Origin: Pyrinomonadaceae bacterium | GTDB lineage: Bacteria; Acidobacteriota; Blastocatellia; Pyrinomonadales; Pyrinomonadaceae | Direction of reading: 5' to 3' | Assembly: GCA_014380365.1 (NCBI GenBank) | Contig: JACMJZ010000025.1 | Coordinates: 372,001-436,000 of the forward strand | Length of the DNA: 64,000 bases | Part shown: positions 49,800 to 56,662 of the stretch, one piece after another | Layout: every line of letters begins with the position of its first letter | How positions within the stretch are numbered: the first letter of the stretch is position 1 | Position numbers and translations under genes: made by a program | Notes under the pieces: model-generated | What the model was told of the DNA's origin: nothing | Databases searched by the model: none | Seen by the model: the letters and a program-made list of their open reading frames with translations, nothing else

Positions 49800-50888
49800 C
49801 TAAGGCTGGGGGAGGCGGTAGCGGCCGACGGTGCTTTCGCCGATGCTGCCGAAGTAGAGTGCCCCGTCGCGTTCTACGGCGTTCGCGATTTGGGCGTAGC
49901 AATCGGGTGAGCCGTTCTGAAGATTGTCTGTAACCTGGCCGTTTAGATCCAAGCCCACTACGAAGCTATAACGCTTTGGAGCGGGCTGAAGAAACTTCGG
50001 CAAACGCATCACCACTTTTCTGAGGAATGGACGCGGGAGGAGTCTGTCGAGAGTCTTGTCGCGTGGGGTGACGAGGGCCAGCCAAAACTTTCCTTTGCCG
50101 TTGGAAGTGATGCCGTCGGGAAATCCGGGAAGGTTGTCGATAAAGATTTCCGACTGGCCCGCTTTGGGACCACTCAACCAAACCCGGTGCACGCGGTATG
50201 CCGCCGTCTCAACCACGAGCGCGAACGATTGATCCGGACTAACGGCCACACCGTTTGCAAAACTGAGTTCTCCTAACAACGTGCGCGTAGTTTTTGTTTT
50301 TGGATCGTAGGCGAGGAAGCGTCCGTTGCCGCGGTGCTCCATCAGGTCTGCTTTGTAATTCGTGAGCGGGAATTTGTAAGACGCATCGGTGAAGTAGATC
50401 GTCCCGTCGGCTGCGATGTCGAGGTCATTGGTGCAGCCAAACGCCACGCCATCCGCCGACGTGGTTAAGACAGAGACGGAGCCATCGCGAGCAATGGATA
50501 GCAATCCTTTGATGGCGTCAGCGACGATCAAATTGCCAGTCGAGTCGAAGACCAGACCCAGCGGGCGGCCGTGAGTGTCGGAAAAGTTGGCCCAGTGTCC
50601 GTCGGTCCCTTCCAGACGCATGATGCGACCATCGTCCAGGCCTGTGTAGACGCGATTCTCGGCATCGAGCGCTACGTCTTCCGGAGCAAATCCTTTCGCC
50701 GCTGGAACTATCCCAAGTCGCTCGACGCTAGCCAGCTTTGAGTTTTGTTCATATGGTCCGCTCAGAGGCGGCGCGGGCGGTGGTGTCCATGCCTGCGGTG
50801 AAATCGGCACGGGCCAAAGGAGAAGATAGAGAACAGTCAGCAAGATTACGGCTGCCAGGAAAAGAAAGAAGCGTTTGGCTCTGATCAT
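49800..50888 (-). CDS. SMP-30/strictosidine-synthase-like beta-propeller protein, membrane anchored
   Basis: 362 residues from ATG 50888. A signal anchor (about 5-22, FFLFLAAVILLTVLYLLLW) and a Pro-rich spacer precede a six-bladed propeller: GFAPEDVALDAENRVYTGLD, GRPLGLVFDSTGNLIVADA, CTNDLDIAADGTIYFTDASY, FANGVAVSPDQSFALVVET and NLPGFPDGITSNGKGKFWLA. These blocks match the SMP-30/gluconolactonase and strictosidine synthase-like group, which hydrolyse lactones or related esters with a bound divalent metal. The substrate is unknown. Its N-terminus would overlap the next gene if the longer frame were used. Confidence 0.85.
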   Translation of the reverse strand: MIRAKRFFLFLAAVILLTVLYLLLWPVPISPQAWTPPPAPPLSGPYEQNSKLASVERLGIVPAAKGFAPEDVALDAENRVYTGLDDGRIMRLEGTDGHWANFSDTHGRPLGLVFDSTGNLIVADAIKGLLSIARDGSVSVLTTSADGVAFGCTNDLDIAADGTIYFTDASYKFPLTNYKADLMEHRGNGRFLAYDPKTKTTRTLLGELSFANGVAVSPDQSFALVVETAAYRVHRVWLSGPKAGQSEIFIDNLPGFPDGITSNGKGKFWLALVTPRDKTLDRLLPRPFLRKVVMRLPKFLQPAPKRYSFVVGLDLNGQVTDNLQNGSPDCYAQIANAVERDGALYFGSIGESTVGRYRLPQP

Positions 50889-50940
50889 TCGCCTGCCGTT
50901 TCGCGGAAAGGGTTTATACGCCCGACGGTTTCGAAGGTTT

Positions 50941-51756
50941 CTATCTCTCCCCACGGGCTTTCTCCACCTGACTCTCAAGTGCGACCGTCAACTTGCGGAT
51001 GCCTGGCTGATCCATGGGTTCGATCAACCGCAGCGACTCGTCGAGCACGCGCCTTTGATGCTCCGGCCAGTTTGGAAGTCCGGCAACGCTGCCCAACTCA
51101 CCGGCGTAAAGCGCAGCGCGAGGCGGCCGCACGCTCTCGACAACCTCCTTGTCCACGACCAGAGTCATCGAGGTAATACCCGCCGACTCCAACGATCGCG
51201 CTAAGAGCGAAACCGACTGATGGCAAAGCCTTGACGCGGGAATCAGCAGAGCCGCCTGCACTTCATAAGTTTGGACCCTCTCAACGATGCGTGGCGCAGT
51301 CTCTTCGGTGAAACGTGCGGCGTCAGGAATAAAGCCGGAGAAACTCCAAAACACCGAGTTAAGCTGGCCTATGATTCCATTGCTTTCAAACTCAAAAAGA
51401 CGCCACAGCGGCAAAAGTGAATTGATGTCGGCATGAACGGCTGCCGGGTCGTAACCTCGCGCCGCAAAACGCAAATCCTCGGGATCGATCCGAGAAGGTA
51501 TCTCGCGATAACTCAGGTCGCCGCCAGGTGCCGTCGTGTCGAAGGGGTCGGTGCCGTCAAGGTAGCCGCCAGCAGAAGAGATAACCGCGAGATTCATCAT
51601 CGGCAAAGCGCAACGAGCCGGGGAAAAAGGCGCGCGCTTGTTTTTGACAAAAGGATAGGAGTCGCCGACATCGTTGTTTCCAATGGTGGCGCCGTGGGCG
51701 TTGTGCCAATCTGCGTAACGCTTACGCCACTCCTCGATGTTCTCAAAAATTTCCAC
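50941..51756 (-). CDS. Glycine/sarcosine/betaine reductase selenoprotein B-like protein
   Basis: 271 residues from the GTG at 51756, which has AGGAAGG upstream. It resembles the GrdB/D-proline reductase family: a YPFVKNKRAPFSPARCALP start, then a Rossmann-like half with AALLIPASRLCHQSVSLLAR and LESAGITSMTLV. Where selenoproteins of the family have selenocysteine, this one would use Cys in the RLCHQS stretch or none. No other glycine reductase subunit is present, so it is probably a stand-alone paralogue of unknown activity. Confidence 0.72.
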   Translation of the reverse strand: MEIFENIEEWRKRYADWHNAHGATIGNNDVGDSYPFVKNKRAPFSPARCALPMMNLAVISSAGGYLDGTDPFDTTAPGGDLSYREIPSRIDPEDLRFAARGYDPAAVHADINSLLPLWRLFEFESNGIIGQLNSVFWSFSGFIPDAARFTEETAPRIVERVQTYEVQAALLIPASRLCHQSVSLLARSLESAGITSMTLVVDKEVVESVRPPRAALYAGELGSVAGLPNWPEHQRRVLDESLRLIEPMDQPGIRKLTVALESQVEKARGER

Positions 51757-51767
51757 TTCGAACCTTC

Positions 51768-52265
51768 CTATGCACGTCCTGGTAGAGCGCGCTTCGACAT
51801 TACAATAAAAGCTATTAAGGCGGCGATCATCGCAACGGAAAGCGCGGTGACAGAATAACCGTGCAACGCGGCGAACGCTATCCGGCCTGCATCTTCGGGT
51901 GGAACTTGATCGATCGGCACATGGAACGCTGCTCGCAGTCCGCGCATCCGTGCAGCGATCACCCATTCTCCAACCGCAGTTGCAACAGCCATGATCGCCA
52001 GCAGAATGATTTGTAAACTGAATGTGCGTCGCGGCAGCGTATCCTTCAGTGCAAACGTGGTGACGAGCACCAGCATGCTGACGATAACCCCGGTGAGATT
52101 AATGACTGAAAGCGTGTGGCTTACTAAAGCGCCGGCAATCTCGCTTTGATTAGGCAGGTCAAACGTCCGTAAGACGCGAAAGGCCCCAGGCGCGACGGTC
52201 GCACTGAAGAAAACTGCGGCGCCTAGCCAGGAAGCCAACAGCAACAGTCGAATATTATTGAGCAT
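51768..52265 (-). CDS. DUF4149-type membrane protein
   Basis: 165 residues with four hydrophobic segments (about 5-25, 50-70, 83-101 and 133-157). ASWLGAAVFFSATVAPGAFR near the N-terminus and the closing AALHGYSVTALSVAM fit DUF4149, a TMEM205-related family of unknown role. It lies 11 bases upstream of the GrdB-like gene on the same strand and probably shares its transcript. Confidence 0.8.
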   Translation of the reverse strand: MLNNIRLLLLASWLGAAVFFSATVAPGAFRVLRTFDLPNQSEIAGALVSHTLSVINLTGVIVSMLVLVTTFALKDTLPRRTFSLQIILLAIMAVATAVGEWVIAARMRGLRAAFHVPIDQVPPEDAGRIAFAALHGYSVTALSVAMIAALIAFIVMSKRALPGRA

Positions 52266-52289
52266 GGCAGTTAAGACGCTCAGTCAGGA

Positions 52290-52413
52290 AGGGGGCTTGC
52301 CCCCGCAGCAGGTGGCGGGGCACCACCCCCATTCCCAAGCCGGAAGTTCAGAGTAAAACGTTTACGGCGCTCGTGCGGAGGATGCAAGCTAAAGCTTATA
52401 CTGTGAACTCCTA
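52290..52413. repeat. Palindrome cluster between DUF4149 and DUF309 genes
   Basis: GGGGGCTTGCCCCC with an adjacent GGTGGCGGGGCACCACC hairpin, then a diverged CAAACTAAAGTTTG-family copy: AAGTTCAGAGTA near 52345 and GCAAGCTAAAGCTTATACTG further right. No gene in this 187-base spacer. Confidence 0.7.
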
Positions 52414-52452
52414 TACTTCCTGTTCCGTGTACCTCCTAGAGACTCCCCGAGG

Positions 52453-52911
52453 CTAATCGTACTCGTCAATCTCAGGCAGTAGTCTAATTCTGGGAACCTG
52501 AAAACTCGGCGGCGTTAACTCTCGCGGGTCAGCGACACTCCATAACCACGACAGCGCTCGGTCGAGTTGCGCCTGGTAGTCGACTAGGTCGAGCGACATA
52601 AAAACGTTGGTGCCCAACCGGGCAAACTTTTCCTTGGCTCTTGAGTACATCTGGCGCGCGGCGCCCGGCCGTCCGATTTCCAAATGATGAAAAGCCACGG
52701 CCGATTGAATCATCGCTTGCAGGAACAGTTTTTCCTGCTGGCCCACCTCGCCCATCCAACGATCTTCCCAGGCGTCGTGCGCCGCGTGAAACTCGCCGGC
52801 ATTGTACAGGTCAATGCCCGCCATGTATTCGACCGGATACGCTGCGATGTGGGCATCGGTGTAGGGCGGCTGCCGATTCTCGACTAATTCATTATCTTGC
52901 GTATACATCAA
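52453..52911 (-). CDS. DUF309-domain protein
   Basis: 152 residues, soluble and helical. GIDLYNAGEFHAAHDAWEDR with WMGEVGQQEKLFLQAMIQSA and VAFHHLEIGRPGAARQMYSR is the DUF309 signature with its conserved HxxxExxW-like positions. The family is of unknown function, possibly metal-binding. Ten bases separate its ATG from the end of the flavoprotein gene upstream, so the two are probably co-transcribed. Confidence 0.88.
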   Translation of the reverse strand: MMYTQDNELVENRQPPYTDAHIAAYPVEYMAGIDLYNAGEFHAAHDAWEDRWMGEVGQQEKLFLQAMIQSAVAFHHLEIGRPGAARQMYSRAKEKFARLGTNVFMSLDLVDYQAQLDRALSWLWSVADPRELTPPSFQVPRIRLLPEIDEYD

Positions 52912-52921
52912 ACACTTTTCA

Positions 52922-53833
52922 TCAAGAATTCAAGCGCTTCGCGATCACCTTGGCTGACGTGGCGCCTGAACCGGTTGCGCCGCTGATTGTGGGCGCAAGC
53001 CGATTCGACACGTCGCCGATGGCAAACACATTTGCCAGATTAGTTTCATGCAGGCTGGTCACTGTAATGTAACCTTCGCTGTCCAAACTCAGCTGGTCAC
53101 GGAAGAGTTCGGTGTTTGGTTCAACTCCGATTCGAATCGCGACACCCTGGACCGCCATTTGAAAAGGCTTGAGCGCGTCTTTGCGAAGTATTTCAACCGC
53201 TTCGACTGCATCCTGGCCGAGGATCCTGGTGACTACGGATTCGGGGAAGACAGTGATGCAATGCACCGCTTGCAGCTGCGCGACAAAGGTCGGTCGCGCC
53301 TTCAAAGCCCTTCGCCTGTGGACGAGAGTCACGGTCGGACAAACGTCTGCCAGCAAAAGTGCGTTTTCAGCCGCGGCATCCCCGCCGCCGATGACGCAGA
53401 CATCCTTGCCGGCAAACTGTTCGCGATCTCTGCTCGGCGATTCAATGATACCGCGACCAGCAAACTCTTTTTCACCGGGAATGCCGAGCTGGCGCCGGCG
53501 CACCCCGGTGGCGATAATCATCGAGATTGACTGCAACTCCTCCCCGCTTGCCAGGCGAATTCGCTTTGCTTTCAAGTCAACGCTCACGATTTCGACGCCG
53601 GTCCACAGATCGAAGTCGGCTTCACTGACGCGTTCCGCAAAGCCCTCAAAAAACTCGCGGCCGTTATTTGCCGAGACGCCGGGATAGTTCGCTACCGGTC
53701 CGTGGATGGAATGGAGTTGTCCGCCAGGAGACTCCGCTTGTTCGAGCACAAGAGCGTCAAGGCCAAGCTCATCGCACCAAAGGGCTGCTGACAGTCCTGC
53801 CGGCCCCGCGCCAATGATTACGACGTCATGCAT
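52922..53833 (-). CDS. Thioredoxin-reductase-like flavoprotein lacking the redox CxxC
   Basis: 303 residues from ATG 53833. FAD motif GAGPAG (8-13), ATG near 108-110, NADPH motif GGGDAAAE (149-156) with HRRR (172-175), and a C-terminal FAIGDVSNR FAD block. In thioredoxin reductases a CxxC precedes the NADPH strand; here the matching residues 131-134 are Glu-Ser-Pro-Ser. It therefore cannot reduce thioredoxin in the usual way and may pass electrons to a ferredoxin, flavodoxin or another partner. A 2Fe-2S protein is encoded 2 kb away, which is only suggestive. Confidence 0.87.
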   Translation of the reverse strand: MHDVVIIGAGPAGLSAALWCDELGLDALVLEQAESPGGQLHSIHGPVANYPGVSANNGREFFEGFAERVSEADFDLWTGVEIVSVDLKAKRIRLASGEELQSISMIIATGVRRRQLGIPGEKEFAGRGIIESPSRDREQFAGKDVCVIGGGDAAAENALLLADVCPTVTLVHRRRALKARPTFVAQLQAVHCITVFPESVVTRILGQDAVEAVEILRKDALKPFQMAVQGVAIRIGVEPNTELFRDQLSLDSEGYITVTSLHETNLANVFAIGDVSNRLAPTISGATGSGATSAKVIAKRLNS

Positions 53834-53853
53834 TGAAGATTTGTAGTTTAGGC

Positions 53854-53909
53854 TGTCCGACAAACTTCAGTTTGTCGCAGCACAACGAGAAGCTAAAGCT
53901 CGTCGGACA
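53854..53909. repeat. Inverted repeat, AAGCTAAAGCT type
   Basis: TGTCCGAC (53854-53861) and GTCGGACA (53902-53909) form the outer stem; ACTTCAGTTTGTCG and AAGCTAAAGCTCG lie inside as in the copy at 30558. It separates the flavoprotein gene from the gene ending at 53922. Confidence 0.8.
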
Positions 53910-53921
53910 TCAAACTGATCC

Positions 53922-54911
53922 TTATCCAGCGCTGAAAAGCCTGGCGACTTCGTCCGGCCTTAACCTCGAAGCAGCAAGTGTTCCATCGACGCTGAGAAAC
54001 TTAATCGCCGAAGTCATTTCACTATTGTCTAACTTCCACAGTCCTTCGCGTCCACTTTCCAGTTGATTAATCTCAGTCAGGAGCTGTGAAAAATCACGGC
54101 GACGGATGCGTGGACGTACCACCGTCTCCGCCCAGGAATAGTAGGGATAATCAATTCGATAAGCCCAACCGTGTTGCATTGGAGTCGTGATTAGGAAGAG
54201 CTGGCCTTTGGCATAACGCGAGATTGCAGTGTACGGCGCCGCATGGCGCGTTGGGTTGAATCCACTCGAACTAAACACCTCCGGCGCCAGCGTCACTAGC
54301 GACAGGCCAGCGTCGGGAAACTCTGTGACTTTGGAAGCGCCGCGCTCGAAACTCTCGATGGCGAGAGCAATTCGCTCCCACGCGCCCCGCCACAGCGACT
54401 CATACTCGTCCGTCCTGGTCAGCAGCCGTTCCACTTCGGGCAACACTAACTCGTATGCTCGGGCGTCGTCCGGGACATCTTCACCGGCCAGGCGACAGGC
54501 CAAAGGTGAGGCGGATTCTTCTCCTGGAGTTGGTTGATCCGAGCCTTGAATCGCGATGCTCGCCCGCACCGCGTTCTCGTTTGTGAACTCGGAAAAGTCG
54601 CCAGCTTCCGCCGCCGGAATCAGCTTATCGCGCAATTCAAGTGCGCGATCTCCGGCGAGGACGGTCCAAACAGAAAGCACCCCATCGGTATCGAAATGGT
54701 TGTTGGTAACGAGTTCAATACCCTGTGTGAGTTCATTCCTGTTTGGAGCAGCGACAAGATTCAGAGCAATCTCGGTGGACGTATCGGCCTTCAACTCGGC
54801 AGGGGTCTGGTTTCCTTCCCAGTGTGAAAAGTGGACCGCGTTGTCGACAGTCCCATCAACAGAAAGCTTGGGAACGTCGTCTAGCCCGGAATGATAAAAC
54901 TCAAACCGCAT
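53922..54911 (-). CDS. Conserved hypothetical protein (possibly DUF6687)
   Basis: 329 residues. The N-terminus MRFEFYHSGLDDVPKLSVDG, then VHFSHWEGNQTPAELKADTS and VTNNHFDTDGVLSVWTVL. The last one has an Asp-rich HFDTDG stretch that recalls the metal-binding loops of DHH phosphoesterases, but I cannot prove kinship. Several Trp/Tyr-rich blocks follow (HGWAYRIDYPYYSWAE). I think this corresponds to DUF6687 but am unsure. Soluble, no signal peptide. Confidence 0.68.
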   Translation of the reverse strand: MRFEFYHSGLDDVPKLSVDGTVDNAVHFSHWEGNQTPAELKADTSTEIALNLVAAPNRNELTQGIELVTNNHFDTDGVLSVWTVLAGDRALELRDKLIPAAEAGDFSEFTNENAVRASIAIQGSDQPTPGEESASPLACRLAGEDVPDDARAYELVLPEVERLLTRTDEYESLWRGAWERIALAIESFERGASKVTEFPDAGLSLVTLAPEVFSSSGFNPTRHAAPYTAISRYAKGQLFLITTPMQHGWAYRIDYPYYSWAETVVRPRIRRRDFSQLLTEINQLESGREGLWKLDNSEMTSAIKFLSVDGTLAASRLRPDEVARLFSAG

Positions 54912-55314
54912 GAAAGGCCCTCGTTAAATAGAAAGCGTCGGGATACGAGCGTGAGTTTACTGGAGCTCGCATAAAATGAGAAACAGTTAACCGATTGGAG
55001 TATGGCTTGGAGTACCGTCTTCCAGTTAGCTGGAAGCGCAGCCGCTGGGAGCGCAGGCATCCTGCCCGCAATGAGCGCGTCAGCGCGAACCGGCTGAACT
55101 TTTCCCTCGACTGGGGAAAACGTTTCGCGAGCTGCGCTCGCGTTTGCAGGCTGGACCTGCGCTCCCAGCCGCGGGTTTTTGTTCCTGTAAGGCCCGCCTG
55201 AAAACGGCACTCAGAACATGGCAATTCAGTTCAACGAAGACACTTGTCGGTCTGGGGGCACGCGGATAGAATGCGTGAACCCCCAATTAGAAGCTGTTCG
55301 CCAACGGAGGATTA
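54912..55314. other. Intergenic region with GCTGGGAGCGCAGG inverted repeat
   Basis: No gene is supported here; short frames on both strands lie in repeats. GCTGGGAGCGCAGG (55044-55057) is matched by its exact reverse complement at 55156-55169. Between them are further short palindromes (GAGCGCGTCAGCGC, CTCGACTGGGGAAAACG). CGGAGGA precedes the rhodanese ATG. Confidence 0.7.
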
Positions 55315-55659
55315 ATGGATCAAGCAACCAGTCAGGCTATGCCGGAAATTACTGCCACTGAACTCAAACAGCGTCTGGATAACGGCGAGGACATTCAGCT
55401 CATCGACGTGCGGGAAGCTGACGAAGTCGCGATTGCGACGATTCCAAACGCGGTTCATATCCCGCTTGGCCAGGTTATGTCACGCGCTTCGGAGATCGAT
55501 CCTACCCGCGAGACCGTCATCCACTGCAAGATGGGTGGCCGCAGCGCCAAAGCAATCGAAGCGCTTAAGCGTTCCGGCTTCGCTGGCAACCTTATCAATC
55601 TCAAAGGCGGCATCACCGCGTGGTCGAACGAAGTGGATCCTTCTGTGCCGAAGTATTAG
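55315..55659 (+). CDS. Single-domain rhodanese-like protein
   Basis: 114 residues with one rhodanese domain: DIQLIDVREADEVAIATIPN, the active-site loop HCKMGGRS with Cys71, and GGITAWSNEVDPSVPKY at the end. This form is close to the rhodanese tail of MoeB/ThiF-type enzymes and would carry sulfur as a persulfide. No cysteine desulfurase or molybdopterin gene is adjacent. Ribosome-binding site CGGAGGA upstream of the ATG. Confidence 0.92.
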   Translation: MDQATSQAMPEITATELKQRLDNGEDIQLIDVREADEVAIATIPNAVHIPLGQVMSRASEIDPTRETVIHCKMGGRSAKAIEALKRSGFAGNLINLKGGITAWSNEVDPSVPKY

Positions 55660-55663
55660 GTAT

Positions 55664-55729
55664 GACAGGCATTCCTGCCTGTCCTTCCTGGCTGCTTTGA
55701 CAATTCAGACAGACAGGAATGTCTGTCCT
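55664..55729. repeat. Paired palindromes, GACAGGCATTCCTG type
   Basis: GACAGGCATTCCTGCCTGTC (55664-55683) is itself a palindrome, and a diverged partner AGACAGACAGGAATGTCTGT lies at 55708-55727. It fills the gap between the convergent rhodanese and 2Fe-2S genes; the stop codon of the latter overlaps it. Confidence 0.85.
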
Positions 55730-56087
55730 ACTTTGTTATCCGGTCGAGTTTGATGAATGGGCTCATCGAAGTGATCACCATTCCTTCGATCACGTCCATG
55801 CGGCATGACAGTCCCGTGCGATCGTCGTCTTTGCTTTGTCCTTCAGTGTGATACCAAACCTGGCAGTTCGTGCAGTCTCCATTCCAGCAAAAGTCGCCGT
55901 AGGAAATTGTGTTGAGTGAGAGGTACTGAAAACAGCGGAGTAATCGATTCTTCTCCGGCACCTCGACCGGTTTGCCGACGATTTCAATAGGGACAAGACG
56001 TTCGTAGGGATCGAGTAGGTCCCTTAGATCACTCTGCGAGGGCGAAGTTTCGGAGACCGGCGGCGGTGGGCAAGTCTGCTCGCTCAT
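55728..56087 (-). CDS. 2Fe-2S ferredoxin-like protein
   Basis: 119 residues. Cys67, Cys72, Cys75 and Cys95 give C-x4-C-x2-C-x19-C within YGDFCWNGDCTNCQVWY and GLSCRMDVIEGM, the pattern of a plant-type [2Fe-2S] ferredoxin domain with a shortened last spacing. The Pro/Ser-rich N-terminus has no signal peptide. It could serve as electron partner of a nearby flavoprotein, but this is only proximity. The stop lies in a palindromic repeat. Confidence 0.82.
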   Translation of the reverse strand: MSEQTCPPPPVSETSPSQSDLRDLLDPYERLVPIEIVGKPVEVPEKNRLLRCFQYLSLNTISYGDFCWNGDCTNCQVWYHTEGQSKDDDRTGLSCRMDVIEGMVITSMSPFIKLDRITK

Positions 56088-56133
56088 AGGCGGAAGTATA
56101 GCGGTTCCTTTTTGAAATTGACATCGAGGGGGA

Positions 56134-56223
56134 AGGCACCAGGCAGTGGGCAGTAAGCAGTTAGGCGGTATGCTTTGGTGTATTCCGCATTCTGCCTAGT
56201 GCCTTCTGCGTTCTGCTTTCTGA
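56134..56223. repeat. Heptamer repeat array with inverted partner, AGGCAGT type
   Basis: AGGCACC, AGGCAGT, GGGCAGT, AAGCAGT and TAGGCGG run in strict seven-base register (56134-56168). After an 18-base loop the opposite-strand words GCATTCT, GCCTAGT, GCCTTCT, GCGTTCT and GCTTTCT follow in the same register (56187-56221). It lies upstream of the small glutaredoxin gene. Confidence 0.92.
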
Positions 56224-56314
56224 CCACAGGGATTCTCAACCATCATCATTCCCCCGCTCGCTTCGCATCTTTGCTCATACGTTGCTAAAATGACGGCACA
56301 CGGAGGTCGAGAAG

Positions 56315-56536
56315 TTGTCGCTAGTCATCTACACCAAGCCAGACTGTCCTTACTGCGAGCAGGCTCGCGTTTATTACAACTCGGAGGGTATTCCATTCGT
56401 CGACTATGACGCGCAAAACAACCCCGCACGCCGCGCCGAGATGTTTTCCTTCTCGGGTGGTGACCCTACCGTTCCCTGCATTGTCGAAGACGGCAAATAC
56501 AAAGGATCGGGTTGGGGTGATCCGCCGCGAGGTTGA
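56315..56536 (+). CDS. Small glutaredoxin-like protein
   Basis: 73 residues, starting at TTG with GAGGTCGAGAAG upstream. VIYTKPDCPYCEQARVYY holds the redox CPYC (Cys11, Cys14), and DPTVPCIVEDGKYKGSGWGD matches the TVPxIxxxG substrate loop. The short form with a Gly-rich tail resembles the UXX-star group, some of which are selenoproteins; here both positions are Cys. It would reduce disulfides or carry sulfur/iron in the cytoplasm. Confidence 0.85.
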   Translation: MSLVIYTKPDCPYCEQARVYYNSEGIPFVDYDAQNNPARRAEMFSFSGGDPTVPCIVEDGKYKGSGWGDPPRG

Positions 56537-56613
56537 ACAGTTCACGACTAGCCGGCCGTGCGCCGGCAAACACAAGAAAACCTAAGATTTGAGAAATAGA
56601 ATTTGAGCGTTAT

Positions 56614-56637
56614 GCGGGCAGGATGCCCGCGCTCCCG
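56614..56637. repeat. GCTGGGAGCGC-family repeat fragment
   Basis: GCGGGCAGGATGCCCGC (56614-56630) followed by GCTCCCG. The same words in the opposite order occur at 55044 and 62517. Confidence 0.7.
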
Positions 56638-56662
56638 TAAAAACATCTAAGAAAGGCCCCCC

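Noticed and set aside
50979-51858. Plus-strand frames opposite the GrdB-like gene
   Set aside because: Shadows of a confident minus-strand gene.
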